Shown: positions 32,108-41,199 of the stretch, piece by piece
Layout: every line of letters starts with the position of its first letter
How positions within the stretch are numbered: position 1 is the first letter of the stretch
Assembly (NCBI RefSeq): GCF_003171655.1
Contig: NZ_QFZL01000002.1
Span: forward strand, 310,001 to 374,000
Source of the DNA: Stakelama portus
GTDB lineage: Bacteria > Pseudomonadota > Alphaproteobacteria > Sphingomonadales > Sphingomonadaceae
DNA length: 64,000 nt
Direction of reading: 5' to 3'
The notes under the pieces: model-generated
The model's database searches: none
What the model was told of the DNA's origin: nothing
What the model saw: only the letters and a program-made list of their open reading frames with translations
Translations under genes and position numbers: made by a program

Positions 32108-34753
32108 TCAGAAGGTGACGCTGAGCCCCAGCGATCCGCTCGTCCCGACCTGGTAGAGATTGTAATAGATGCGGTTGTCGCCGCTTTCCTGATATTCCTT
32201 GTAATCGGTGCCCAGGATGTTGCGGATTTCCAGCTTCAATTCGGCTTCGATGCCACCCAGGCTGATCCCTTGTCGCGCAACGAAATCCAGCCGGAGACCG
32301 GGATATTCGTAGATATCGGGCTGGCCGAACGGCGCGCGGCTGGTCACGCGCTTGCTGGCATAGGAAACCAGGAATGTCTGCTGCGACAGATGGTCCTGAT
32401 CCTCCAGGCCGACCTGGAAATTGACCAGATGATCGGACTGGCCCGTCAGTGCCACGCCGTCCCGGAACACATTCAGTGCCGGCTGCGTGCCGGAGGTGTA
32501 GGTTTCGACGGTATCGCCGCTGCCCACCTTCAGTTCCGAATGGGTGTAGGTGTAATTGGCGATCGCGACGATCCGACGCGATCCGAACACGTCGAAATAT
32601 TTCTGCACTTCCAGCTCGGCGCCATAAAGATTCGCCTTGGGCGCGTTGGCAAAGCTGGTTTCGGTCACATTGTCGGTGAAGCCGGTATAGGTTTCGATCG
32701 GATTGTCGATCCGCTTGAAAAAGCCCGCCGCCGACAGCCGCTGCCCGCTCGCCGGATACCATTCGACGCGCGCTTCGGCATTGTAGAGCTGGCTGTCCTG
32801 CAGTCGCGGATTGCCGCGATAGAGGCGGTTTGATTCCGGATCATAATATTGCTGGAACAGCAATTCGCGGAACTGCGGACGCGCGATCGTCTTCGACGCG
32901 TTGAGCCGCAGCTGCATGTTTTCCGTGAATTCCCAGGTCAGCGTCGCGGCCGGTAGCCAATAGCTGTTGTCGAGCGCCGTCGATGCGCCCGAATTGGACG
33001 GCACCGTAAAGACTTCGATCGGGTTCACGGTCTGCAGCGCGGCCTCATAGCGGACGCCGCCGTTGAGCGTGAGCCCTTCCATCAGTTCCGCATTGAATTG
33101 AAAATAGCCCGCATCGGTGCGCAGCCGCGCGGTGAAGGCGGGATCGCTCTCGGTCGTTTCGACCAGACCGATGTCATAATAGTCGATGATCGCATCGCCG
33201 AGCAGCAGATCGGGGCGCAGCACCGCAGGCGGGAAATTCTGCCCGTTGTTCGGCGCGACGAACTGAAACTCGCGGCGGCTCGAATCACGCTCGGTGTTCG
33301 AGAAGGCATAGCCCGCCGACACGGTGATCGACGGCGTCAGCGCATAGGAGACATCGACGCCGCCCGACCACAGATCCTCGTTCAGATCCGAAAAGGCAAT
33401 CGATGCCGATCCGTTCTGGCCGTTGTTGAGACGGTTGATGAACAAGTCGCCATAGGGGTCGTTGGCACGGTTGCTGCGATAATATTCGAAGCTGATCTCA
33501 TCGGGCGATTCGCGCTGCGAATTGGCATAGCTCAGCCGCCAGTCGACCGACAGGCCGGCATCGCTGGATTTGAACTCGCCGACCAGCTGGCTGTCGAACA
33601 GCTGCCGTTCGTACCACGCCGTATCCTGTTGCATGAAGGTTGCGCCCGCCGCCGAAGTGGCGCGCGTGCCGACGCCCAGACGCGCCTGTTTGAGCGTGTC
33701 GCGGATATAGAGGTTGGTCCAGCGAATGCGGTTTTCACCGAATTCCAGACCGAAGCCGAGCATGCCGTCGACCACGACATGTTCGTCGGTGATCACGCGC
33801 GTGAAATCGAGTTCCTTTTCCGAAAGGTCGGCCGAAGACGGCGTTTGCTGCGTCGTCTCACGCGTGCGGAACTTGTTGCTGTATCCGGCAGTGGCGATGA
33901 CGCCGAGGCGCAGATCGTCGCCCAGATCGAAGGCGGTTCCGGCGGTCAGGCCCGCGCTCCAGTTGGGCGCCATATGGTTGTTGCGCTGAAGCACCGCATT
34001 GTTGCCGGTGATCAGCTGCTTTCCGATCGCTTCCTGCTCGCTCTGCGTCAGATCGCTGATCCGCTCGCCGCTGTCCAGAAACGCCTGAAGCGCCGGCGGA
34101 ATGTCGCGCACGCCATTGTCGAAACCGATCCAGTCCTGCGAACTGCCGCGATAGACATAGCCCAGATTGCCGGTGGTGAAGGTATCGCCGCCGATGCTGC
34201 CGCTGACGGTGAGATAGGCCTCCTCGGGAACCGACTTGGTGGTCAGGTTGATCACGCCGCCGCCGAACTCACCGGGATAATTGACCGAATAGGTCTTCTG
34301 CACCAGCGAGGAGGAAATGACGTTGGTCGGGAAGATGTCGAGCGGCACGACGCGCTTGAGCGGCTCGGGGCTCGGCAGCGGCGAGCCGTTGAGCAACGCG
34401 AGCGAATAGCGGTCGCCAAGGCCGCGCACATAGACATAGCCGCCGCTGACGACGCTGAGGCCCGTCACGCGCGACAGCGCGCCGGCGATGTCGCCTTCGC
34501 CGGTGCGCGCGATATCGGCGGTCGAGAGGACGGAAACGACTTCGGGCGTGTCCTGTTGAATGTTGAAGGCGCTGCCGCGCACGACGATCTCGGCCCCCGG
34601 CACGGAGATATCGGGCGCTGCCTCTTCCTGCGGCGTCGTCTGCGCCGTGTTCGGCACATCCTGGCCGGCGGCATCCTGAGCATGAACCACGCCCGGCGCG
34701 ACCAGCGCGGTCGTGAACATCAAAATATGAGCGAGCCGCAGCGGCTTCATCAT
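32108..34753 (-). CDS. TonB-dependent outer-membrane receptor
   Basis: 881 residues with signal peptide ending VVHAQ-D. The plug domain (about 60-190) has VVSVLSTADIARTGEGDIAGALSRVTGL-type sequence, YVRGLGDRYSLALLNG and NYPGEFGGGVINLTTKSVP; the barrel follows and ends in the aromatic C-terminal SLGLSVTF needed for assembly. There is no carboxypeptidase-like N-terminal domain. The start may be either of two adjacent ATGs. It is probably co-transcribed behind the lipoprotein gene 79 bp upstream; together they form an uptake pair of unknown substrate. Neighbouring glycan genes make a sugar likely, but a phosphate-related role is also conceivable. Confidence 0.9.
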   Translation of the reverse strand: MMKPLRLAHILMFTTALVAPGVVHAQDAAGQDVPNTAQTTPQEEAAPDISVPGAEIVVRGSAFNIQQDTPEVVSVLSTADIARTGEGDIAGALSRVTGLSVVSGGYVYVRGLGDRYSLALLNGSPLPSPEPLKRVVPLDIFPTNVISSSLVQKTYSVNYPGEFGGGVINLTTKSVPEEAYLTVSGSIGGDTFTTGNLGYVYRGSSQDWIGFDNGVRDIPPALQAFLDSGERISDLTQSEQEAIGKQLITGNNAVLQRNNHMAPNWSAGLTAGTAFDLGDDLRLGVIATAGYSNKFRTRETTQQTPSSADLSEKELDFTRVITDEHVVVDGMLGFGLEFGENRIRWTNLYIRDTLKQARLGVGTRATSAAGATFMQQDTAWYERQLFDSQLVGEFKSSDAGLSVDWRLSYANSQRESPDEISFEYYRSNRANDPYGDLFINRLNNGQNGSASIAFSDLNEDLWSGGVDVSYALTPSITVSAGYAFSNTERDSSRREFQFVAPNNGQNFPPAVLRPDLLLGDAIIDYYDIGLVETTESDPAFTARLRTDAGYFQFNAELMEGLTLNGGVRYEAALQTVNPIEVFTVPSNSGASTALDNSYWLPAATLTWEFTENMQLRLNASKTIARPQFRELLFQQYYDPESNRLYRGNPRLQDSQLYNAEARVEWYPASGQRLSAAGFFKRIDNPIETYTGFTDNVTETSFANAPKANLYGAELEVQKYFDVFGSRRIVAIANYTYTHSELKVGSGDTVETYTSGTQPALNVFRDGVALTGQSDHLVNFQVGLEDQDHLSQQTFLVSYASKRVTSRAPFGQPDIYEYPGLRLDFVARQGISLGGIEAELKLEIRNILGTDYKEYQESGDNRIYYNLYQVGTSGSLGLSVTF

Positions 34754-34778
34754 CGCCTTACCCCCATGAAATTGAAAT

Positions 34779-34809
34779 GGGGCGGAGCGTCGCCTTTCAG
34801 CGCCGCCCC
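34779..34809 (-). other. Stem-loop between lipoprotein and receptor genes
   Basis: GGGGCGG (34779-34785) and CCGCCCC (34803-34809) can pair, with further pairs inside. No U-run follows on the transcribed strand, so a processing or stabilising role between lipoprotein and receptor messages is more likely than termination. Confidence 0.4.
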
Positions 34810-34832
34810 GCCCTGTGGCGTCGGAAGGCGCC

Positions 34833-36410
34833 TTAGTTTGTCGGCAGCGACGTGCAGGCGCTGGAGCCGGCGAATGCGAGCGTCGCGCTGGTGCAGGTCC
34901 AGCCCTGCCACCAGGTGTCGTTCGCGTCCTTCACTGCGCCGATATACGCCGTGTCGGAGAAGAAGGCGCTCAGCGTCGTGACGTCGAAGGCAGTCACGGC
35001 GGTTTCATTGGCACCGTTGACGAAGCCGCTCAGCGTCGAGCTGTGCGTGTCGCTATTGTTGTTCGCACCCGCGCCGAACACTGCGGCCACCTCGGCGTCG
35101 GTCACGCCGCCGGCACCCAGATATTTCGGCGTGCCGCACTGCATGGCAACCGAGCGGAACAGCGGCGGGCCGTTTTCGTCGGTGCCGGTGGCGGCAATGG
35201 TCTGCGGGCGGCTGATGCGCAGGCAGGTAAGGTCAGGGCTGACGACGACGCCGTTCGCCAGCGCATAATCGGCACCGCCACGGATCAGCATTGCGGCAAG
35301 ATCGCTGCCCGAAGTCGAGCGCTGGAGGAAGGTGAAGTTCGCCAGGCGGGTATCCTGGCGCGGGGTGTCGCCATCGGCCGAATTGTCCGAGTCGGCTTCG
35401 ATCATGGCATCGCCGATGCCCGGACGCTGCGCCGCCAGAACGAACTGGAGATTCGCCTGAACGCCGGTGTCGGTATCGAGATTGTCGTCTTCGGCGCCGA
35501 CGGCCACGAAATACTTCATGTTGACGCTGCCGCCGAACATTTCGACCGCGTCGTCCGAGCTGTTGTACGACATGATGTGGTCAAGCTTCGTGCCGGTACC
35601 GACACCTTCGGTCGTCAGCGACTGAAGTTCGTTGTTCGACGAAAGGACATAGCCCGAATAGCGGATCTGCACATATTGCATCGTGCCGCTGCTGTCGGCG
35701 CTGTTGGCGCCGCCATAAACGGCCGGGTCCACCGCGCCTTCGGTCTGGCGTTCGCAGGCCGCCGTACCCGGCGTTGCGCCCGGCGTGATCGTGCAATCGG
35801 TGATCGGCGCGCGGCCCATCAGCACGACGCCGCCCCACTGGCCCGAAGAATTTTCGGTCGCGATGCCGGCCACGTTGTCGCGGCTGGTAAAGATGATCGG
35901 CTTGTCGGGCGTACCCACTGCGTTGATCTTGTTGCCGCGGTTGACGGCGAGCCACGACACGCCGGTGCCGCCATAAATGACAACGCCCGGTTCGATCGAC
36001 AGCGTCACGGCGGTGTTGGTCGAGGTCGCCCCCTGATCGGTGCCGACATCGACGCGACCGGCGAGGCGATACACCAGCCCTTCGATGTTCGGCAGATTGA
36101 CCGAAACATTGATGCGCGCGGGCAGCGTGCAGATCAGATATTCGCCGGAGGTACCAATGATCGTGCGGTTCGAACCGTCACCTTCGGTCAGGCCCTGCGG
36201 ATCGGCGATCGTCGGGCAGGCATTTGCCGGCGTGACCACCGGCGTCGGGGTCGGCGTCGGAGTCGGGGTGGGCGTGGCAGGCGGGTTGTTGATGATGACA
36301 TTGCCGCCGGTTCCCGGCGAAGCGATGTCGCTTGCGCCGTCGCACGCCGAAAGGGCGGCGCCCGCGCAGGTGGTCATCAGGATAAGGCTGAGGCGTTTGA
36401 TGCTGGCCAT
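34833..36410 (-). CDS. Surface or periplasmic lipoprotein partner of the TonB receptor
   Basis: 525 residues. The signal peptide ends in lipobox ALSAC-D (Cys near 23). A PTPTPTPTPTP linker (about 45-57) follows, and the main body has repeated short strands and Gly/Asn turns (SIEPGVVIYGG, PIIFTSRDN, QWGGVVLMGRAPITDC, YNSSDDAVEMFGGSVNMKYFVAVGAEDDNLDTDTG) suggestive of a right-handed beta-helix. I do not recognise an enzyme motif. GGAGA precedes the ATG. It is first in a two-gene unit with the receptor, so it probably captures the ligand at the cell surface, much as SusD-like proteins do, though it is unrelated to SusD. Confidence 0.7.
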   Translation of the reverse strand: MASIKRLSLILMTTCAGAALSACDGASDIASPGTGGNVIINNPPATPTPTPTPTPTPVVTPANACPTIADPQGLTEGDGSNRTIIGTSGEYLICTLPARINVSVNLPNIEGLVYRLAGRVDVGTDQGATSTNTAVTLSIEPGVVIYGGTGVSWLAVNRGNKINAVGTPDKPIIFTSRDNVAGIATENSSGQWGGVVLMGRAPITDCTITPGATPGTAACERQTEGAVDPAVYGGANSADSSGTMQYVQIRYSGYVLSSNNELQSLTTEGVGTGTKLDHIMSYNSSDDAVEMFGGSVNMKYFVAVGAEDDNLDTDTGVQANLQFVLAAQRPGIGDAMIEADSDNSADGDTPRQDTRLANFTFLQRSTSGSDLAAMLIRGGADYALANGVVVSPDLTCLRISRPQTIAATGTDENGPPLFRSVAMQCGTPKYLGAGGVTDAEVAAVFGAGANNNSDTHSSTLSGFVNGANETAVTAFDVTTLSAFFSDTAYIGAVKDANDTWWQGWTCTSATLAFAGSSACTSLPTN

Positions 36411-36730
36411 AAATTCTCCGTTCCGAGTCGGGGCCGACTGGCTGAAAGACGCATTCGGTCGGATCGACTCGGATGCCCCCGGCCGATCACGGAACCGGCG
36501 CCTAGGGGCGGCAGGTGACGCCGCCGTGCGGCTTCAGGGTCTTCTCGGAGACTCTTTGGTTACCGGTTTGTGACACCGGCCCGGGGAATGGCGGAAACGT
36601 GCGCGCAATGCCGTTTTGTCCGACGCGGCACGCCGCGCCCTGCGCAAAGGGAAATATCGCTTTCCCGCCGCACGTGCCTTTTGCGTAACAAGCGGCCCAG
36701 GCACTCAACCCGATCGGGCGCCCGACCCGG
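36411..36730. promoter_or_regulatory. 320-bp control region of the lipoprotein/receptor unit
   Basis: Non-coding. At 36558-36571 it has GGTTACCGGTTTGT, sharing the ACCGGTT core with the LacI-type palindromes of the locus but with poor outer symmetry. The same place read on the minus strand gives two 7-base half-sites (GTGTCAC and CGGTAAC) 4 bases apart, the geometry of a PhoB box. I cannot choose between the two readings. Nothing else recognisable. Confidence 0.35.
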
Positions 36731-37684
36731 TCAGGCGCGGCGGATGCAGCGAAAACCGATATGGCTGGTCGAGGAATCGACCATCTGCGGATGACGCGCG
36801 GCGGGGCGATAACGCTGGCAATAATTGGCCGCGCAAAGATGCGACCCGCCCTTGATCACGCGCCGCGGCACCCGCACGCCCGGCGTAGCGGGGTCGAAAC
36901 TGTCGCGCCGCCGCCCGCCGCCGGGATTGCGTTCGGGGGCGCAACAGGATCGCGCCGGTTTCCCCGTCCCGCGCACCTGAAACCAGTCGGCGGTGATTTC
37001 CCAGACATTGCCGACCATATCGTAGAGGCCATAGCCATTGGCCGGAAAGGTTCCGACCGGCGAGGTTCGTTCCCATCCGTCGAGCATCTGGTTGGCGAAG
37101 GGGAACAGCCCCTGCCAGTAATTGGCGAGCATCGCCCCGTCCGGCGCGAGTTCGTCGCCCCAGGCATATTCCGCGCCTTCGATCCCGCCGCGTGCGGCAT
37201 ATTCCCACTCGGCTTCGCTGGGCAGCGCCTTTCCCGCCCATGCGGCATAGGCTTCGGCATCGGGCGCGGTGACATGGACGACGGGATGATCGTCGAGCCC
37301 GGTCAGATCGCTGTCGGGCCCCAGCGGATGCCGCCAGTCGGCGCCATAGCAATATTCCCACCATTGCGACGGATCCGACAGGTCGACCGGAGTCGATGTG
37401 CGGCGGAAGACAAGCGAACCGGGCCGCGCATCCGCCGGATCGATATCGGCATAGAGCGCCATGTCGAAGCTTTGCTCGGCAGTTGTTACATGCCCGGTTT
37501 CATCGACAAAGCGCGCGAACTGGCGATTGGTCACCGGCGTTTCGTCGATCCAGAACGAATCCACTGCGACTTTGCGGACCGGTGCCTCTTCGGGATAGAA
37601 ACGGGTCGATCCCATGGAGAAACTGCCGCCCGCAATGTGGCGCATCCCCTCAAATCGGCCGGAGATATCTGCGTCGCTGGTCAT
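36731..37684 (-). CDS. Formylglycine-generating enzyme (SUMF1)-family protein
   Basis: 317 residues from ATG 37684 (MTSDADISGRFEGMRHIAGGSF). The FGE-sulfatase domain is complete: IAGGSFSMGSTRFYPEEAPVRKV, FWIDETPVTNRQFARFV, LPSEAEWEYAARGG, GNVWEITADWF and the closing SHIGFRC. In human FGE the active site is Cys336-x4-Cys341; by eye the matching segment here is YCQRYRPAAR, so the first Cys is kept but the second is Pro. It may therefore not be a standard formylglycine maker. It is divergent from the ABC operon across a LacI-type operator, and a Cys-type sulfatase is encoded 15 kb away in the same locus. No signal peptide is evident. Confidence 0.8.
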   Translation of the reverse strand: MTSDADISGRFEGMRHIAGGSFSMGSTRFYPEEAPVRKVAVDSFWIDETPVTNRQFARFVDETGHVTTAEQSFDMALYADIDPADARPGSLVFRRTSTPVDLSDPSQWWEYCYGADWRHPLGPDSDLTGLDDHPVVHVTAPDAEAYAAWAGKALPSEAEWEYAARGGIEGAEYAWGDELAPDGAMLANYWQGLFPFANQMLDGWERTSPVGTFPANGYGLYDMVGNVWEITADWFQVRGTGKPARSCCAPERNPGGGRRRDSFDPATPGVRVPRRVIKGGSHLCAANYCQRYRPAARHPQMVDSSTSHIGFRCIRRA

Positions 37685-37746
37685 CGCCTGTTCTATGAAC
37701 GGCGCGCATCGCCGCGTCACCCCGCAACGGCTTTTGTAATCGTGGC

Positions 37747-37760
37747 TGAAACCCGTTACA
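37747..37760. promoter_or_regulatory. LacI-type operator 1 (FGE-like / ABC operon)
   Basis: TGAAACCCGTTACA differs from the perfect 14-bp palindrome at 57588-57601 at two positions. It lies 31 bp before the ABC ATPase start and 63 bp before the divergent FGE-like start, so it could control both. Confidence 0.6.
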
Positions 37761-37790
37761 TCGCAGGCTGCACGGGCGCCGGGAGCGGAA

Positions 37791-38897
37791 ATGAGCGGAT
37801 TACGGATAGAAGAGGCGTGCAAGTCCTTCTCCGCTCGGCAGATACTCGACCGAGTGACGCTGGATATCGCCGACGGATCGTTCGCGGTCGTGGTCGGTCC
37901 GTCGGGCTGCGGCAAATCCACGCTGCTGCGCACCATCGCCGGGCTCGAACCGCTCGACCAGGGCGCGATCCACCTGGGTGCGCGCGATATCACCCGCCTG
38001 CCCCCGGGCCAGCGCGACATCGCGATGGTGTTTCAATCCTATGCGCTATACCCGCATCTGACGGTGCGCGAGAATATGGCGTTCGCGCTGCGCATGCGGC
38101 ACGAGCCCGCCAACGCCATCGATCGGGCAGTGCGGCAGGTCGCGGAAATGCTCGATCTTGCCGATGTAATCGATCGCAAGCCGGGCCAGCTTTCGGGCGG
38201 CCAGCGCCAGCGCGTCGCGATCGGCCGCGCAATCGTCCGCAAACCCGCCGTCTTCCTGTTCGACGAGCCTCTGTCGAACCTCGACGCCGGATTGCGCGCA
38301 CGCGTCCGGCTCGATTTCGTGACGCGGCATCAGCAATTGCGCACCACGACGCTCTACGTCACGCACGATCAGGTCGAAGCGATGACGATGGCGGACACGC
38401 TGATCGTGATGAACCAGGGCCGGATCGAGCAGATCGGCACGCCTTCCGAGCTATATGCCCGCCCCGCCAATCTGTTCGTCGCCCGATTCCTGGGCATGCC
38501 GGAGATGAACCTGATCGCCGGCACCATGATCGAGACACGCGGCGGCATCACGAATGTCATGCTGCCTTCGGGCAAGACGCTTGCCGTGCCGCTCACGGGA
38601 GCAGCGTCCGGGCGGGGCGCACGGCTGACCCTCGGCATCCGGCCACAGGATCTGATTGCGCATGGCAACGGCGCGATGCGTATCGACGCCAGCGTCCGGC
38701 TGGTCGAACGGATGGGCAGCAGGACCAACATCCATGTCGTTGCCGATGGGATCGGCGCACTGGTCTGGCAGCGTCAGGGCGATTGCGCGCCCGAACCCGG
38801 CACGCCCGTGCAACTTTCGATCGATGCGTCCGCGCTGCACCTGTTCGGTGAAGACGGATCGCGACTGAACACCGAAACCCTGAAGGAACATGCATGA
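37791..38897 (+). CDS. Sugar ABC importer ATPase (MalK/UgpC type)
   Basis: 368 residues, GGGAG ahead of ATG. Walker A is GPSGCGKST (about 36-44), Q-loop VFQSYALYPHLT, signature LSGGQRQR, Walker B AVFLFDEPLSNLDA, then THDQVEAMTMAD. The C-terminal 130 residues form the regulatory TOBE/MalK domain (LGIRPQDLI, LVERMGSRTNIHV). It energises the two permeases encoded downstream for uptake of an oligosaccharide. It opens a tight operon of ABC ATPase, LacI regulator, binding protein and two permeases, with junctions of 1-4 bases. Confidence 0.93.
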   Translation: MSGLRIEEACKSFSARQILDRVTLDIADGSFAVVVGPSGCGKSTLLRTIAGLEPLDQGAIHLGARDITRLPPGQRDIAMVFQSYALYPHLTVRENMAFALRMRHEPANAIDRAVRQVAEMLDLADVIDRKPGQLSGGQRQRVAIGRAIVRKPAVFLFDEPLSNLDAGLRARVRLDFVTRHQQLRTTTLYVTHDQVEAMTMADTLIVMNQGRIEQIGTPSELYARPANLFVARFLGMPEMNLIAGTMIETRGGITNVMLPSGKTLAVPLTGAASGRGARLTLGIRPQDLIAHGNGAMRIDASVRLVERMGSRTNIHVVADGIGALVWQRQGDCAPEPGTPVQLSIDASALHLFGEDGSRLNTETLKEHA

Positions 38898-39919
38898 GCA
38901 CCATTCGCGACGTAGCACGCGCCGCGGGCGTTTCGGTCGCCTCCGCCTCGCGCGCGCTCAACGGGCATAGCAACGTCACGCCGGCGATGCGCGAACGCGT
39001 GCAGCGCGCGGCACAGGAATTGCGCTATGTCCCGCACAGCGGCGCGCGCAGCCTGACACGGCGCAAGACCGATACGATCGGCGTCATCCTGCCCGATCTG
39101 TTCGGCGAGTTTTTTTCCGAACTGGTGCGCGGCATCGATCTGATCGCGCACCGTTCGGGACTGCACCTGCTGCTCAGCAACATGCGCGGCAGCGCCTATG
39201 AAACGGCCAGCGCGGTTCAGGCGATGCGCGGGCGGATCGACGGCCTGCTCTTCATGCCGCCCAATGCCAATATCGAGGAGCTGAAAACCTGTCTCGACGG
39301 CGTCACGCCGACCGTGCTGCTCAATTATCAGGACCCGGCGCTCAACCTTCCCTGCGTCACGATCGACAATTATGCCGGCGCCTATGCGATGACGCGCCAC
39401 CTGGTCGAACAGGGCTATCAGAAGATCGTCCATATCTGTGGCCCGGCGCATAATTTCGATGCGCGCGAACGGTTGCGGGGCTTTCGCGACGCGCTGCGCG
39501 AACATGCGGGGCAGCGCAATCCGATGATCCTGCCGGGCGATTTTACCGAGGAAGGCGGCAAACATGCCGCCGACATGCTGGTCAGCGGCAAGACCGGCTT
39601 CGATGCCGTGTTCGCGGCGAACGACGTCATGGCGGTGGGCTGCATCGCCGAACTGGAGGCGCGCGGGTTGCGCGTTCCCCATGATGCGGCGGTTTCCGGT
39701 TTCGACGACATCCCGCTCGCCCGCCACATCACGCCGCAGCTGACGACGATGCAGGTGCATATCGACCGGCTGGGATCGACGGCGATGCTGTTGCTGCTGC
39801 GCATGCTGGGCGGCGAGGAACTCGATGCGTCGCAATCCAATGTCAGCGTTCCTTCGCTGATCGTGCGCGGATCCACTGGCCGGCGCGACGCGGCAAAGGC
39901 GCCCGGCATCATCGGCTGA
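38894..39919 (+). CDS. LacI-family regulator, probable master regulator of the glycan locus
   Basis: 341 residues, overlapping the ABC ATPase stop (ATGA). The N-terminal LacI HTH and hinge (STIRDVARAAGVSVASASRALNG, about 2-50, shown here only in outline) precedes a periplasmic-binding-protein-like sensor (TIGVILPDLFGEFF, IDGLLFMPPNAN, FDAVFAANDVMAVG, VSGFDDIPLA). LacI proteins of this kind bind palindromes with a central CCGG or CG; several such 14-bp palindromes are in the promoters of this locus. Being inside the operon it probably controls, it should be autoregulated. The inducer would be a sugar from the degradation pathway. Confidence 0.92.
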   Translation: MSTIRDVARAAGVSVASASRALNGHSNVTPAMRERVQRAAQELRYVPHSGARSLTRRKTDTIGVILPDLFGEFFSELVRGIDLIAHRSGLHLLLSNMRGSAYETASAVQAMRGRIDGLLFMPPNANIEELKTCLDGVTPTVLLNYQDPALNLPCVTIDNYAGAYAMTRHLVEQGYQKIVHICGPAHNFDARERLRGFRDALREHAGQRNPMILPGDFTEEGGKHAADMLVSGKTGFDAVFAANDVMAVGCIAELEARGLRVPHDAAVSGFDDIPLARHITPQLTTMQVHIDRLGSTAMLLLLRMLGGEELDASQSNVSVPSLIVRGSTGRRDAAKAPGIIG

Positions 39920-41199
39920 TGGCGCCGCCGCCCCTTTCCCGCGCCACGCGGCGTCAATTTTGCGGTGGTCTGGCCGCGCTGCCGCTGCTCAGCGGCTGTA
40001 GCGGTGCCGCACGCGACCCGATCTCGCTATGGGCGATGGGGAACGAGGCGGCGGCGCTGCCCGACATGCTGCGCATGCTCGCCTTTCCCCATGCCGAGAC
40101 CGCGATCGACGTACAGGCGCTGCCATGGAGCGCCGCGCATGAAAAGCTGCTGACATCCTTTGCGGGCGGATCGCTGCCCAATGTCGGCCAGATCGGCAAC
40201 AGCTGGCTTGCCGAACTCGATGCGATCGGCGCGCTGGTGCCCGTGCCCAGCGATGTCGCGCGGCTTGCCGAAGACCAGTTTCCCGCCGTGGTGAACACCA
40301 ATCGGATCGCGGACCGGCTGGTCGCGATCCCCTGGTATGTCGATACGCGCGTCCAATTCTATCGCAGCGACCTGCTGGCGCGCGCAGGCTATGCGCGGCT
40401 GCCGCTCGCATGGCCCAGATGGAAACAGGCGCTGCACGCGTTGAAGAAGCATGCGGGAGACAATGGGTTCGCGATCCTGATGCCGCTCGACGAATATGAG
40501 CATTTGCTTACCCTGGCGCTTTCGGCCGGAGCCTCGCTGCTGCGCGAGCAGGATACGCGCGGCAATTTCGCCGAGCCGGCGTTCCTGGAGGCGCTGGGTT
40601 TCTACAAATCGCTGTTCGACGAACGGCTGGCGCCCCGTATTTCGGGTACCAACATCTCGAACCGGTGGCAGGAATTCGGGCGCGGCACCTATGCCGTCTA
40701 TATCTCCGGCCCCTGGACGATCGGCGACATGCGCGCGCGCCTCCCCGCCGCGATGCAGGACAAATGGGCGACCACTCCTGTCCCCGGCCCAAATGGCATC
40801 GGCTATGCCGCGCCCGGCGGATCGAGCCTGGCGGTGCTTCGCGGGCATCCCGAGCAGGAAGACCGTTCCTGGAAGCTGATTTCGGCATTGCTGCAGCCCG
40901 AGGCGCAGGTGGCGTTCCAGCGCGCGACCGGCGACCTGCCCGCGCGCATGTCGGTATGGCAGGCGGCGGGCCTTGCCGACGATCCCATCGTCCAGCCGTT
41001 CGAAACGCAGCTCAACCACGCGCGATCGCTGCCCAAGGTGCCCGAATGGGAGCGGATCGTGACCGAGATGCAGTTCGTCGCCGAACGCATGGTGCGCGGC
41101 GACTTCACGGTCGCGGCGGCGGCTGCCGAAATGGATCGCCGCGCCGACGCGCTGCTCGAAAAACGCCGCTGGATGATCGAGCGGGATCGCCTGTCATGA
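39919..41199 (+). CDS. Sugar ABC importer substrate-binding lipoprotein
   Basis: 426 residues; the ATG overlaps the LacI TGA by one base. The signal has twin arginines (TRRQFCGGLAALPLL) and a lipobox LLSGC-S, so it may be Tat-exported and lipid-anchored in the inner membrane. The mature part is a family-1 extracellular binding protein (VGQIGNSWLAELDAIGALVPV, IPWYVDTRVQFYRSDLL, YAVYISGPWTIGDM, GIGYAAPGGSSLAVL). It gives the transporter its specificity; the exact oligosaccharide is unknown. Confidence 0.9.
   Translation: MAPPPLSRATRRQFCGGLAALPLLSGCSGAARDPISLWAMGNEAAALPDMLRMLAFPHAETAIDVQALPWSAAHEKLLTSFAGGSLPNVGQIGNSWLAELDAIGALVPVPSDVARLAEDQFPAVVNTNRIADRLVAIPWYVDTRVQFYRSDLLARAGYARLPLAWPRWKQALHALKKHAGDNGFAILMPLDEYEHLLTLALSAGASLLREQDTRGNFAEPAFLEALGFYKSLFDERLAPRISGTNISNRWQEFGRGTYAVYISGPWTIGDMRARLPAAMQDKWATTPVPGPNGIGYAAPGGSSLAVLRGHPEQEDRSWKLISALLQPEAQVAFQRATGDLPARMSVWQAAGLADDPIVQPFETQLNHARSLPKVPEWERIVTEMQFVAERMVRGDFTVAAAAAEMDRRADALLEKRRWMIERDRLS

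Noticed and set aside
36239..36276. GTCGG-type microsatellite as a possible phase-variable repeat
   Set aside because: It encodes the Thr-Pro linker in 6-base steps, so unit changes keep the reading frame and would alter only linker length.
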